Positions 43,692 through 52,065 of a stretch of 64,000 nt of DNA are shown in pieces. Under the pieces are notes generated by a model that was not told the DNA's origin, did no database searches, and saw only the letters and a list, made by a program, of their open reading frames with translations. Both the position numbers and the translations under genes were made by a program. The stretch is from Variovorax paradoxus. Lineage in GTDB: Bacteria > Pseudomonadota > Gammaproteobacteria > Burkholderiales > Burkholderiaceae_C. The first letter of the stretch is position 1. Each line of letters opens with the position of its first letter. The stretch covers positions 1,784,001 to 1,848,000 of the forward strand of contig NZ_LR743507.1 of NCBI RefSeq assembly GCF_902712855.1, read 5' to 3'.

Positions 43692-44492
43692 TCAACCCAG
43701 GGTGATGATCGAACGCGCGTTGTCGCGCCGTCCGATGATGTTCAACAAATTGGAAAGTGCGTCTTCGCGGCCGGGCGCGGCACTGGCTTCGCCGTTGAAG
43801 CGGAAGGAGGTGCCGTTCCAGCTGCCGCTGCCGTTGAGTTCGAGGCTGCCCTCGCGTGTGCTCAGCAGCAGCGTGGGACGATTGCCGCCCTCGAGCGTGA
43901 GCCGGTAGCTGCCCATCGGTCGCAGGGTCGACAGGCTGGAAGAGACGTCGGTGGCGTCGAGCGTGGCCTGTCCGGCGATGCGCAGCGCCGGGCCGTCCCA
44001 CTGCATCGCGAAGGCCTTGGTGCTGAGGTCGAGCGCGCCGTCGAGCTTGAGCGTGTTCCAGGGAGCGCCCAGGCCGGTGAGCATGGTGGCGGGCCAGCGC
44101 GAGCGGCTGTCCTGCCAGGTGAGCAGCAGGCCTCCCGAGCGCGGGCTGGCCGTGAGTTCGAGCGGCTGAGCGGCGCAGCAGGGGAGGTCGAGGCTCGCGA
44201 AGACGTTGCCCCAGCCCGGACGCATGCGCCAGTGCAGCACGCCGGGCAGCGACACCGCCTGCGTGCCGCCGGCGCCGCTGGCGAACACCACCGAGGCGGT
44301 GCCGTTCCAGACCGTGCCGCGTGCATTGGCCAGCACGAGGCGGCCCTGGGTCCAGCCCGACAGCGCTGCCGACAGCCAGCGCGCCGGCGCGAACAGCACC
44401 ACCGCCAGCACTGCGCCGGCGAGCACGCCGAGCAGCGCCCAGCGCCAGCCGCGGCGCGGCCGGGGTTCGAGAACGGGCGCGCGGGTCACCAT
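43692..44492 (-). CDS. gspN: Type II secretion protein GspN
   Basis: 266 residues with one N-terminal transmembrane helix (WALLGVLAGAVLAVVLFAPARWL) and a periplasmic beta-rich body. Segments GRLVLANARGTVWNGTASVVF and LDGALDLSTKAFAMQWDG are typical of GspN, an accessory subunit present only in some type II systems. Its place between gspM and gspD, 8 bases before gspD, agrees with the order in other Burkholderiales. Two adjacent cysteines (LPCCAAQ) could form a disulfide or be unpaired. Confidence 0.9.
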   Translation of the reverse strand: MVTRAPVLEPRPRRGWRWALLGVLAGAVLAVVLFAPARWLSAALSGWTQGRLVLANARGTVWNGTASVVFASGAGGTQAVSLPGVLHWRMRPGWGNVFASLDLPCCAAQPLELTASPRSGGLLLTWQDSRSRWPATMLTGLGAPWNTLKLDGALDLSTKAFAMQWDGPALRIAGQATLDATDVSSSLSTLRPMGSYRLTLEGGNRPTLLLSTREGSLELNGSGSWNGTSFRFNGEASAAPGREDALSNLLNIIGRRDNARSIITLG

Positions 44493-44523
44493 GCGGCGTT
44501 CTTGCTCATGGCGTCCGTCGTGG

Positions 44524-45081
44524 TCATCGCGCCGCGGGCAGCGCCATGACGACGGTGCCGTCCCAGCGTGTTGCCGGTGTCTTCGGCGCGTCCCTGGTGC
44601 CTGCCGTGGCGGGGGACGGCGCAGGTGTGCTGGCGGTGGGCGCGCGGGTCAGGTGCACTTCGCGCGGCACCGCATGGGCGTTGCCGCGGGCCTGGCCGAG
44701 CCACTGCGCGACGGTGGCCGCGGGGGCTGCGCGCAGCGAGACGGTGGCGGCACCGTCGCCGCCCGAGGTCATGAGCTGCGCGTTGGCGGTGCCGAGGCTG
44801 TCGCGCACGGAAGTCTCGAGCGCGCGCAGCGCGTCGTCGCGGTTGAGCCGGGGCTGCGACTGCAGCGCCTTGGCGCGGTTCTGCAAGGTGGCCATCTGCT
44901 GCAGCTGGGAGTCGAGCTTCGCGTGTTCGGCCGGGGCCGCGGCCAGCGTACGCAGCGCGGGTGCGAGCGCGATCCACCAGAGCAAGGCCAGTGCCACCAG
45001 TGCGACGGCTGCGGCGACCAGGCGGCGCTCGCGCGCTTCGAGGGCGGCCCAGCGGGCCTTGAGTTGTTCGCTGAAGTTCAT
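44524..45081 (-). CDS. gspM: Type II secretion protein GspM
   Basis: 185-residue bitopic inner-membrane protein that partners GspL. It has a short cytosolic N-terminus (MNFSEQLKARWAALEARERR), one helix (LVAAAVALVALALLWWIAL, about 21-40) and a periplasmic ferredoxin-like body with coiled tendency (LDSQLQQMATLQNRAKALQS). Its start codon overlaps the gspL stop by four bases. A Pro/Thr-rich linker (TRAPTASTPAPSPATAGTRD) precedes the last strand, a variable feature. Confidence 0.93.
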   Translation of the reverse strand: MNFSEQLKARWAALEARERRLVAAAVALVALALLWWIALAPALRTLAAAPAEHAKLDSQLQQMATLQNRAKALQSQPRLNRDDALRALETSVRDSLGTANAQLMTSGGDGAATVSLRAAPAATVAQWLGQARGNAHAVPREVHLTRAPTASTPAPSPATAGTRDAPKTPATRWDGTVVMALPAAR

Positions 45082-46295
45082 CGGACGGCCTCGGCCTGAG
45101 CCTGCACGAGCAGCAGGTCGCCTTCGGTGCGCACGTTGTAGCCGCGCGGCGCCATGGCATTGGTGATCTGCGACACCTCCGAGGGCTGCAGCCCCAGGCC
45201 GCGCAGGCGCAACTGGCCGGCGCTGTAGTCGACGGCGCTCGGCACCTTGCCGGGCGGGAGGTTGGCGGCGAGCGCGCCGACCATGGGTTCGAAGTCGCTG
45301 CCGGCCACGTCGCCCACGGCCTGCTGCAGCGCAGCGACTTCGCGCTGCATCTGCACCGGCGCGTCGATCACGATCTTCACGGCGGGGAAGGTCTGGGTGA
45401 GCATGGCCTTGGCCGCCTGGCGCTTGGCCTCGAGCGCGTTGCGCTCCTTCCAGGCCCAGGCGTTCAGGCCGATGAGCTGGGTGAGCAGCAATGCCACCAC
45501 GCCCCAGCGCGCGGCGCGCCATTCGGGGGCGTAGCGCAGCGTCTGCAGCACCGACGCGAATTTCTTGCCGGCGCGCGCGCGGCCGGTGGCGGCCAGGTCG
45601 AACTGCGCCAGCTCCCAGGGCGAGCGCGCGGCCTGCAGCCAGCGCTGCGGCGCCTGCACGATGGGAACGCGGCGCTCGAGCAGGTGTTCCGCGGCTTCGG
45701 CCACGGCCGGCTCGGTGGTGATGACCGCGGTGTCCAGCGGCAGGCCGTCCGATAGCGCCAGCCCGGCGCCGGCCAGCGGCAGCGACACCACGCCGTCCGC
45801 GTCGCACACGGTGAGCCGCGGCGACTCGGGCTCGCCAGTGACCAGCAGCAACGGCGGGCCGCCGGCTGGCTGCGGCGCGAATTCGGGAACGATGCGGACC
45901 ACGCGCCGGCCGGCCGACTCGAGGCCCTGCACCACGCTGCGCAGCCAGATGCGGTTGCATGCGGCCACCCACACCGGCTCGCCGACCTTGGCGCCGGGTT
46001 CGAGTGCGAAGTGCAGCGCCTCGGGTTCGTCGAGCAGGTGCTCCTCGAGCAGCCCGTCGAGCACAGCGCGCAGCCTGGACGCGCTGCCGGTGCTGCCCTT
46101 GGGCAGCGTGACGCGGTGCCACGACAGCGCGCTGGAAGGGATGCCCAGCATGACCTCGGGGCTCGAGGGCAGGAGCGTCAGCAGCGCGCGGCCTTGGTTG
46201 CGCAACGCAATGCCGTCGTCGCCTGCCTGGGCCCAGTCGAACTCGCCCGCAGCGTCGGCCGGGGGAAGAGGGGCAATGAGCAGCAGGGGGATCAT
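45078..46295 (-). CDS. gspL: Type II secretion protein GspL
   Basis: 405 residues. A cytosolic actin-like domain that docks GspE spans about 1-245 (starting MIPLLLIAPLP, with WHRVTLPKG and LDGLLEEHLLDEPEALHFAL), one helix (WGVVALLLTQLIGLNAWAW) lies near 260-280, and a periplasmic ferredoxin-like domain ends with AMAPRGYNVRTEGDLLLVQA. A 125-base gap separates it from gspK, the only sizeable gap in the run, and TACAAT at 46318-46323 (minus strand) is a possible -10 element there, though without a good -35. It overlaps gspM by ATGA. Confidence 0.94.
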   Translation of the reverse strand: MIPLLLIAPLPPADAAGEFDWAQAGDDGIALRNQGRALLTLLPSSPEVMLGIPSSALSWHRVTLPKGSTGSASRLRAVLDGLLEEHLLDEPEALHFALEPGAKVGEPVWVAACNRIWLRSVVQGLESAGRRVVRIVPEFAPQPAGGPPLLLVTGEPESPRLTVCDADGVVSLPLAGAGLALSDGLPLDTAVITTEPAVAEAAEHLLERRVPIVQAPQRWLQAARSPWELAQFDLAATGRARAGKKFASVLQTLRYAPEWRAARWGVVALLLTQLIGLNAWAWKERNALEAKRQAAKAMLTQTFPAVKIVIDAPVQMQREVAALQQAVGDVAGSDFEPMVGALAANLPPGKVPSAVDYSAGQLRLRGLGLQPSEVSQITNAMAPRGYNVRTEGDLLLVQAQAEAVR

Positions 46296-46420
46296 GTCGA
46301 TTTGTAAAAGCCGGTGGATTGTAGGTGCGTGTCCGACAGCAGGATGCTCCGATTTCGATAGCGTATTGCGCAGTTGTGACGCGGGCTGGAAGGCCTTTTG
46401 CTCGTGAAAAATGGCACGAA

Positions 46421-47434
46421 TCAGGGTTTGACCGTAGTGTTTGTTGCGCCGGCGCCGCGGCTGCGCCAGATCGTCGTCACCGTGACACCGTTGCGCTGTA
46501 GCAGCGAGTGCTCCTCGACGTAGGTGCGGTCCAGCCGCAGCCGGCCATAGACCTCGAAGAATTGCGTGCCCACGCCGTGTTGCGCCGCGTTGAAGGGGGC
46601 GCTGCCGCTGGGCAGCGCGGCGTTGGCCGCGGCGATGTCCTTGAAGAAGGCCGTGCGCCGCCGTTCCACCAGCTGGCGCGCGCTGGCGATGTTGAGCGAT
46701 TCCATGCTGGCGCTGATGGCTTCCGCGCTCGCGGTGTTCAGGTTGAGCGTGGTGCGCACCGGCAGGATCGTCGCGTAGGGCTCGAGCGCCGCGGCGGTCG
46801 CGGGCGACAGGCCGAGCCACACCAGCTGGGAGACCTCCTGCGGCATGAGCGGCGCGGCGCTGGCGTCGGCATCGCCGTCGGTGCCGCTGCCGGAGCTTGC
46901 CAGCGCGCTCGCGAGGGCGGAGGTCATGCGGTTGAGTTCGCTCACCGGCAGGCCCAGCAGGTTGAACAGCCGCGTGAAGGTGGCGACGCTCGCGGGCACC
47001 GGCTTGCCCGCGTCGACCAGCGACAGCACGTTGAGCTTGGACTGCGCGTCGACGATGCGTCCCGAAAGGAATGCATCGGGCAGGCCTTCGAGGTTGTCGC
47101 TGGCCACGTTCTTCTCGGCCGACAGGAAGCTGGTGAGGCGAGCTTCCTCGAGCGGCACGGCCCAGGGCTCGGCCAAGTGGTCGGGCCCGCCGGTGCGGCC
47201 GTCTTCGCCAAGGATGAGGCGCGACCAGTCGAGCGCCCCGACCAGCACCCAGGCGGCCTGCACACGCCCGCGCTCGGCCGCCTCGACCTCGGTGGCGCGC
47301 CATTGCTGCCAGAGCGCGGCGGCGGAGAAAGTGGCCACCAGCATCACCGTGAGCATCGCGGCGAGCAGGGCCGCTCCGGACTGGCGCCCCCCCGGTCCGT
47401 TCGTGGTGCGGCTTGCGCGGCGCAGCTTCGTCAT
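46421..47434 (-). CDS. gspK: Type II secretion minor pseudopilin GspK
   Basis: 337 residues, the largest pseudopilin. A basic leader (MTKLRRASRTTNGPGGRQSG) precedes the hydrophobic helix ALLAAMLTVMLVATFSAAAL with cleavage after Gly20. GspK typically lacks the Glu5 of the major pseudopilins, as here. The central domain has EARLTSFLSAEKNVASDNLEGLPD, GRIVDAQSKLNVLSLVD and a calcium-site-like acidic stretch (SGSGTDGDADAS). LNLNTASAEAISASM is typical. It caps the pseudopilus tip with GspI and GspJ, encoded just upstream. Confidence 0.94.
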   Translation of the reverse strand: MTKLRRASRTTNGPGGRQSGAALLAAMLTVMLVATFSAAALWQQWRATEVEAAERGRVQAAWVLVGALDWSRLILGEDGRTGGPDHLAEPWAVPLEEARLTSFLSAEKNVASDNLEGLPDAFLSGRIVDAQSKLNVLSLVDAGKPVPASVATFTRLFNLLGLPVSELNRMTSALASALASSGSGTDGDADASAAPLMPQEVSQLVWLGLSPATAAALEPYATILPVRTTLNLNTASAEAISASMESLNIASARQLVERRRTAFFKDIAAANAALPSGSAPFNAAQHGVGTQFFEVYGRLRLDRTYVEEHSLLQRNGVTVTTIWRSRGAGATNTTVKP

Positions 47435-48138
47435 GACGACCTCGGTGCGCCGACGGTCGGGCGCACCCAGTCGCGCGTGAGCGTGCCCGAGAGGCCGTCG
47501 CCCGGCGGCAGGGTGATCACGAGGCGCACGCCGTCGGGCAGTGCCACCACCGGCCCGGACGGGTTGTTCGGATTGGCCGCGACGGTGGGCAGCTGGCCGG
47601 CCGGCACCCAGCTGTTCTCGCGGAAGTAATAGAGCTGCCAGCTGTTGACGGGCACCAGCGAGACGTCGCTGGCGCCGCCCGGCACGTTCGCGCCGGCAGC
47701 GGCGCCGCTGTCCTGTGCCCACGACGCGGCCGTGTTCCAGGCCTGCTGCCATTCGCTGCGCGTGGTGAAGGGCAGCGATTGCCAGCGCCGCCAGCGCACG
47801 CCGTCGGAGCCCGACTTGAGCGCCCAGGCCACCACCAGCACCGATGGTGCCGACGCATCGCTGCCGCGCCGCGTGAGCCGCAGCACGCGGCCGTCCCAGT
47901 CGATCGGGCGGGTCTGGGCGAGCGAGGTGATCGCATCGAGGTCGGCCCCCCATTGCGCAAGGGTGGCCTGCAGCGTGAGGACGGCGTCGGCGCGCTGCTG
48001 GTTCTGGGTGGTGGCGCGCGACATGCTTTCGAGCCCGCGCCAGCTCACGAGCGACAGCAGCGCCATCACCGAGATGGCGACCAGCAACTCGATGAGCGTG
48101 AAGCCGCGCGCGGCGGCAGTGGGGGTGGCGCGCCGCAT
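47431..48138 (-). CDS. gspJ: Type II secretion minor pseudopilin GspJ
   Basis: 235 residues. The prepilin leader MRRATPTAAARG is followed by FTLIELLVAISVMALLSLVS with the conserved Glu5, so a prepilin peptidase would cleave after Gly12 and N-methylate Phe. The globular part (WRRWQSLPFTTRSEWQQAWN, VNSWQLYYFRENSWVPAG, DGVRLVITLPPGDGLSGTL) fits GspJ. Start and stop overlap the neighbours: ATG shares one base with the gspI stop, and the gspK ATG overlaps its own stop. Tight coupling suggests balanced synthesis of the tip complex. Confidence 0.93.
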   Translation of the reverse strand: MRRATPTAAARGFTLIELLVAISVMALLSLVSWRGLESMSRATTQNQQRADAVLTLQATLAQWGADLDAITSLAQTRPIDWDGRVLRLTRRGSDASAPSVLVVAWALKSGSDGVRWRRWQSLPFTTRSEWQQAWNTAASWAQDSGAAAGANVPGGASDVSLVPVNSWQLYYFRENSWVPAGQLPTVAANPNNPSGPVVALPDGVRLVITLPPGDGLSGTLTRDWVRPTVGAPRSS

Positions 48139-48521
48139 CAGTAGCGCCCCACGACGGTGGAGATGCGCAGGATGGGCGCATCGCCCTCGTCGCGCACCTG
48201 CACGTCGACGCGGCGGAAGTTCGGGTTCAGCGTGGCGACGATCGAGGTCGTCACGTTGTATGTGACGCCGGCCTGCAGGCAGATCGAGCCCGAGTCGCCC
48301 ACGGCCGGCATCTGCCGCGACAGGCGCGCCTTGGCGAGTTCGTTCTCGGCACACAGGTCGGCCAGCACCAAGTCGGACTGGCGCTGCGCATTGCGCGTGA
48401 GCGACATCGTGGCCTGCGAGCCGGCGGCCAGCGCCAGCGCGACGATGCCGAGCGCGATCAGCACCTCGATGAGCGTGAAGCCGCCGGTGCTCGGGGAGAA
48501 CGGGCGCCGTCCGCGGGTCAT
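48138..48521 (-). CDS. gspI: Type II secretion minor pseudopilin GspI
   Basis: 127 residues. A leader of 15 residues ends in GG before FTLIEVLIALGIVALALAAG with Glu5 present. The short body (ATMSLTRNAQRQSDLVLADLCAENELAKAR, then FRRVDVQVRDEGDAPILRISTVVGRY) is the GspI pattern. The start at MTRGRRPFSP overlaps the gspH stop by four bases; the longer frame upstream is antisense to gspH content and rejected. Confidence 0.93.
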   Translation of the reverse strand: MTRGRRPFSPSTGGFTLIEVLIALGIVALALAAGSQATMSLTRNAQRQSDLVLADLCAENELAKARLSRQMPAVGDSGSICLQAGVTYNVTTSIVATLNPNFRRVDVQVRDEGDAPILRISTVVGRY

Positions 48522-49024
48522 TGCACGGGGAAGACGGTGAAGGGCCGCAGCCCGTCGGTGGCGATGCGCAGCACGCGCTCGGGCGGGCCGGCGGAATGCA
48601 GCATGACCTGCTGCGCCGCGATGATCGGGTCGGGGCCGAGTTGCAGCGCAGGCATCTGCACGCCGCTGGCGAGCGAGGCCTGTGCGCTGATGCCGGCGGA
48701 TGCCCATCCACTGGGCAATGCCTCGGGCGGCAAGCCATCGAACGCGAAGCCGCCCTCCACCGGACGCCAGCGCACCGGCACGCCGCTGGCGCGCGATTGG
48801 GCACGGGCCGACTCGAGCAGTGCGGCGAGCCGGTCGGCCTCGCGGTCGAGCTTGGCTGCGTCGGTGTCGCGCATGGCGAAGCTCACGGCGGCGGTGGCGA
48901 TCGCGATGATGGCGATCACGACGATCAACTCCAGCAGCGTGAAGCCGCGGGCCGGTCTGCGCGGAGCTTGCAGGTGGTGGCGCGCTGCGCCCGTGCCGCT
49001 ATTGCCAACTGCCGATGTCGGCAT
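48518..49024 (-). CDS. gspH: Type II secretion minor pseudopilin GspH
   Basis: 168 residues with a long basic leader (27 residues ending PARG) before FTLLELIVVIAIIAIATAAV, Glu5 present. Then come DREADRLAALLESARAQSRASGVPVRWRP and a C-terminal beta domain, as in GspH/FimT-type proteins. Its start lies 26 bases inside the gspG coding region, so it is translated by coupling. No alternative ATG lies closer to the cleavage site. Confidence 0.92.
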   Translation of the reverse strand: MPTSAVGNSGTGAARHHLQAPRRPARGFTLLELIVVIAIIAIATAAVSFAMRDTDAAKLDREADRLAALLESARAQSRASGVPVRWRPVEGGFAFDGLPPEALPSGWASAGISAQASLASGVQMPALQLGPDPIIAAQQVMLHSAGPPERVLRIATDGLRPFTVFPVQ

Positions 49025-49439
49025 TCTTGCCCTCGCCGCCGCTTTGGCCGTCGGCGCCGAACGAGAGCACGTCGATCTCGCCCTTGATGCCAGGGTTCAT
49101 GTACTGGTACGGATGACCCCAGGGGTCGTTGGGCAGCTTCTCGACGTAAGGCTTCCAGTTGGGTGCGGCCGGACCGGAGGTCGGGCGCGTGAGCAGCGCC
49201 TGCAGGCCCTGTTCGGCCGTGGGGTAGCGCTGGTTGTCCAGGCGGTAGAGCTTGAGCGCCTGCATGAGGTTGTTGATGTCGGTGCGCGCGGCCGTCACGC
49301 GGGCGTCGTCGGCGCGCTCGATCACGTTCGGCACGATCAGCGCCGCCAGCACGCCGATGATGACGAGCACCACCATCAGTTCGATCAGCGTGAAGCCGCG
49401 TTGGACGGTGCGGTTGGCGGCACGGAGGAATTTGTTCAT
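48999..49439 (-). CDS. gspG: Type II secretion major pseudopilin GspG
   Basis: 146 residues, the main pseudopilus subunit. Leader MNKFLRAANRTVQRG then FTLIELMVVLVIIGVLAALIVP with Glu5. YRLDNQRYPTAEQGLQALL, NWKPYVEKLPNDPWGHPYQY and the acidic C-terminal end (ADGQSGGEGKNADIGSW) are the calcium-binding hallmarks of GspG. It is the first gene of the minus-strand run and divergent from gspC with 50 bases between, so a compact divergent promoter region is expected. Confidence 0.96.
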   Translation of the reverse strand: MNKFLRAANRTVQRGFTLIELMVVLVIIGVLAALIVPNVIERADDARVTAARTDINNLMQALKLYRLDNQRYPTAEQGLQALLTRPTSGPAAPNWKPYVEKLPNDPWGHPYQYMNPGIKGEIDVLSFGADGQSGGEGKNADIGSWQ

Positions 49440-49489
49440 AGGTTCGACGGACATGATTCGGAAAGCGCGCTGCATGATAATCCGCGCCC

Positions 49490-50104
49490 ATGACAAGTCC
49501 TTACTCCGCCGCCCGCTGGCATGCCCCACTTGCAACCACGGGGCTTTGGGCGCTGGCAGCCGGCGCCGCGGTGTTCTGGGGACTGCGTCTTGCGTCGCCC
49601 GCGGACGCGGTGGCAGCCGCCGCGACGATGCCGCGGCCGTCGGTGTCGGCCGACACGGATGCGGTGGCGCGGCTGCTGGGCGTGCTGCCTGCGTCCGGCG
49701 CGGCGCCTGCAGCGCCCGAGGCCGCCAGCCGCTTCGCGCTGTCGGGCGTGGTGGCGGACCCTTCGAAGCAGGGCGCTGCGCTGATCTCCATCGACGGCAA
49801 GGCGCCGCGGCCATTCCGCGTCGGTGCCAAGGTCGGCGACAACTACGTGCTGCAGTCGGTGGGGCTGCGCTCGGCCACGCTGGGTGCGCAGATTGACGGT
49901 CCCGCCGCGTTCACGCTGCAGTTGCCGGTGCGCGCGCCGATCAGCGTGTCGAGCGCGCCGGGCGCGACCGCCGGGCTTCCGACGGTGGCGTCGCCGCCGC
50001 CCGTGCCGATGACCATGTCCGCACCGCCGCCCGCAACCATGCCGGCCGTGATGACGCCTCCGCCGTCTCAGCAGCAACCGCCGCCGCAGCAGCCCGCGCA
50101 GTAA
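49490..50104 (+). CDS. gspC: Type II secretion protein GspC
   Basis: 204-residue inner-membrane protein linking platform and secretin. It has one helix near residues 13-35 (LATTGLWALAAGAAVFWGLRL), a homology-region domain (about 60-150: ARLLGVLPAS, FALSGVVADPSKQGAALISIDGKAPRPFRVGAKVGDNYVLQSV) and no PDZ domain. Instead a Pro/Ala/Met/Gln-rich tail (about 160-204) ends the protein. It is transcribed away from the other gsp genes, an arrangement I recall from other Burkholderiales. A strong terminator follows 19 bases after its stop. Confidence 0.93.
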   Translation: MTSPYSAARWHAPLATTGLWALAAGAAVFWGLRLASPADAVAAAATMPRPSVSADTDAVARLLGVLPASGAAPAAPEAASRFALSGVVADPSKQGAALISIDGKAPRPFRVGAKVGDNYVLQSVGLRSATLGAQIDGPAAFTLQLPVRAPISVSSAPGATAGLPTVASPPPVPMTMSAPPPATMPAVMTPPPSQQQPPPQQPAQ

Positions 50105-50120
50105 CGGCGCGACGACCATG

Positions 50121-50156
50121 AAAAACGCCCGCGAACGCGGGCGTTGTCTTTTTCTC
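50121..50156. terminator. Bidirectional terminator between gspC and ilvA
   Basis: Stem AACGCCCGC/GCGGGCGTT (50124-50145) with a 4-base loop, T-rich on the plus side (GTCTTTTTC) and A-rich before it, so it can end both gspC and the convergent ilvA transcript. Confidence 0.85.
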
Positions 50157-50175
50157 TTTCAGCCGTTGCGCGTTT

Positions 50176-51801
50176 TCAGGCCTGCAGGAAGAGCCGGTAC
50201 GCCGGGTTGGCCGTTTCCTCGACATAAGGGTAGCCCAGCGTCTCGAGGAAGGCGTCGAATTCCTTCGATTCGCCCGAAGGCACCTGCAAACCGACCAGGA
50301 TGCGGCCGTAGTCGGCGCCCTGGTTGCGGTAGTGGAACAGGCTGATGTTCCAGTTCGGGCGCATCAGGCTGAGGAACTTCAACAGTGCGCCGGGCCGTTC
50401 GGGGAACACGAAGCGCAGCAGGCGCTCGTCGTGCGCCAGGCCGGTGCGGCCGCCCACGAGGTGGCGAAGATGTTCCTTGGCCAGCTCGTCGTGCGTGAGG
50501 TCGAGCGCATCGAAGCCGTGGTCGTTGAAGGTTTGCGCGATGGCGGCGGACTCGCCGCGCTCCGACGTCGTGAGGCCGACGAACACGTGGGCCTTGGCCG
50601 CATCGCTGATGCGGTAGTTGAACTCGGTCACGTTGCGCAGTGCACCGCCGGGGGCGCCCGGCGCTCCGGCGTCGCGTGCCGGCATTTCGCTGACCAGTTC
50701 GCAGAAGCGCCGGAAGCTGCCGCGCTCCTCGGGGATGGTCACCGCGAACAGCGCCTCGCGTTCCTCGCCGACTTCCGCGCGTTCGGCCACGAAGCGCAGC
50801 CGGTCGAAGTTCATGTTGGCACCGCACAGGATGGCCGCGTAGGTCTCGCCTTGACGGCCGTGCTGGGCCACGTATTCCTTGATGGCAGCCACCGCCAGCG
50901 CGCCGGCAGGCTCGACGATGCTGCGCGTGTCCACGAAGATGTCCTTGATGGCCGCGCACACGGCGTCGGTATCGACGGCGATGTAGTCGTCCACGAGGTC
51001 GCTGGCGATGCGGAAGGTTTCCTCGCCGACCAGCTTGACGGCGGTGCCGTCCGAGAACAGGCCGACGTCGGGGAGGCTCACGCGCTGGTGGGCTGCGACC
51101 GATTGCATCATCGCGTCGGAGTCGTTCATCTGCACGCCGATGATCCGGATCTCGGGACGCACGGCCTTGATGTAGTTGGCCACGCCGGAGATCAGGCCGC
51201 CACCGCCGATCGCGACGAACACGGCGTCGAGCGGCCCCTGGTGCTGGCGCAGGATCTCCATTGCGATGGTGCCCTGGCCCGCGATGACGTCGGGGTCGTC
51301 GAACGGGTGCACGAAAGTCAGGTTCTGCAGTTTCTGCAATTCGAGAGCGTGCAGATAGGCATCGGAATAGCTTTCGCCGTGCAGCACGATTTCTCCGCCG
51401 AAGCCGCGCACAGCGTCGATTTTCAATCGCGGCGTAGTCACCGGCATCACGATCACGGCACGAGTGCCCAGCTTGCGCGCTCCCAATGCAACACCTTGCG
51501 CGTGATTGCCGGCCGATGCGCAAATCACGCCGCTCGCCAATTGCGCGGCATTCAGATGCGCCATCTTGTTATAGGCACCACGCAGCTTGAAGCTGAACAC
51601 CGGTTGCTGGTCTTCGCGCTTGAGCAGCACTATGTTGCCCAGCCGTTCGCTGAGCGCGCGCGCCTTTTCAAGCGCGGACTCGACGGCGACATCGTAGACG
51701 CGGGCGTTTAGGATCTTTCTGAGGTAATCGGCCGGCGTCAGTGCTGCGGACGTCGAAGAGGGAGGTGCATCGCGCACGATTGTGTCCAAGGGAGTGTTCA
51801 T
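50176..51801 (-). CDS. ilvA: Threonine ammonia-lyase, biosynthetic
   Basis: PLP enzyme that turns threonine into 2-oxobutanoate for isoleucine synthesis; 541 residues. The catalytic domain (about 25-350) has the PLP lysine in FSFKLRGAYNKM, ASAGNHAQGVAL and the phosphate-binding IGGGGLISG. Two ACT-like regulatory domains follow (LFAVTIPEERGSFRRFCELV near 355 and LLRFVFPERPGALLKFLSLM near 455), the full-length feedback-regulated form. It converges on gspC across a shared terminator. Upstream lies a candidate small RNA or leader on the same strand. Confidence 0.95.
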   Translation of the reverse strand: MNTPLDTIVRDAPPSSTSAALTPADYLRKILNARVYDVAVESALEKARALSERLGNIVLLKREDQQPVFSFKLRGAYNKMAHLNAAQLASGVICASAGNHAQGVALGARKLGTRAVIVMPVTTPRLKIDAVRGFGGEIVLHGESYSDAYLHALELQKLQNLTFVHPFDDPDVIAGQGTIAMEILRQHQGPLDAVFVAIGGGGLISGVANYIKAVRPEIRIIGVQMNDSDAMMQSVAAHQRVSLPDVGLFSDGTAVKLVGEETFRIASDLVDDYIAVDTDAVCAAIKDIFVDTRSIVEPAGALAVAAIKEYVAQHGRQGETYAAILCGANMNFDRLRFVAERAEVGEEREALFAVTIPEERGSFRRFCELVSEMPARDAGAPGAPGGALRNVTEFNYRISDAAKAHVFVGLTTSERGESAAIAQTFNDHGFDALDLTHDELAKEHLRHLVGGRTGLAHDERLLRFVFPERPGALLKFLSLMRPNWNISLFHYRNQGADYGRILVGLQVPSGESKEFDAFLETLGYPYVEETANPAYRLFLQA

Positions 51802-51856
51802 TGCCAGCCGCCGATGATACGAGCCGGCTTTGCGGAGCCTGATTCGAGTTCAGCGG

Positions 51857-51949
51857 AAAGAAAAAAGCCCCGAGCTTTGCAGCTCGGGGCTAAATCCACC
51901 AATTGGAAGGGTGGAGGAGACAACTGGGTGCGCATACGTTTGCGCAATG
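51857..51949 (-). ncRNA. Candidate small RNA or ilvA leader with own promoter and terminator
   Basis: A minus-strand transcript of about 93 nt is predicted from a promoter at 51956-51983 to a strong intrinsic terminator at 51861-51891. Between them the RNA would fold into small hairpins (TGCGCA with TGCGCA; CCACC with GGTGG) and expose UCUCCUCC and CUUCC, which are complementary to ribosome-binding sites. The direction is toward ilvA, whose ATG lies about 55 bases beyond the terminator, so it could also be an attenuator leader. The one short frame in it is not rich in Ile, Val, Leu or Thr codons. Existence inferred from sequence only. Confidence 0.5.
51861..51891 (-). terminator. Intrinsic terminator of the candidate RNA upstream of ilvA
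   Basis: Perfect 11-bp stem AGCCCCGAGCT/AGCTCGGGGCT with a 4-base loop, followed on the minus strand by six T. It ends transcription running toward ilvA, upstream of the gene, so it is not the end of any protein gene seen here. Confidence 0.85.
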
Positions 51950-51955
51950 AAATAA

Positions 51956-51986
51956 AGTATATCGACTGTTTGTTGCGTTGCAACAA
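51956..51986 (-). promoter_or_regulatory. Promoter with overlapping dyad, upstream of the candidate RNA
   Basis: On the minus strand, -35 TTGCAA (51983-51978), a 16-base spacer and -10 TATACT (51961-51956). A perfect dyad TTGTTGC-GTT-GCAACAA (51970-51986) overlaps the -35 element, so a repressor or activator site is likely. Confidence 0.5.
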
Positions 51987-52065
51987 GCAAGTGACGCTTT
52001 TCCCACACACAAACGGGTGTCGATGCGCATTTCTGCCAGACATTCTTCAACAAAACCAGAAAACC

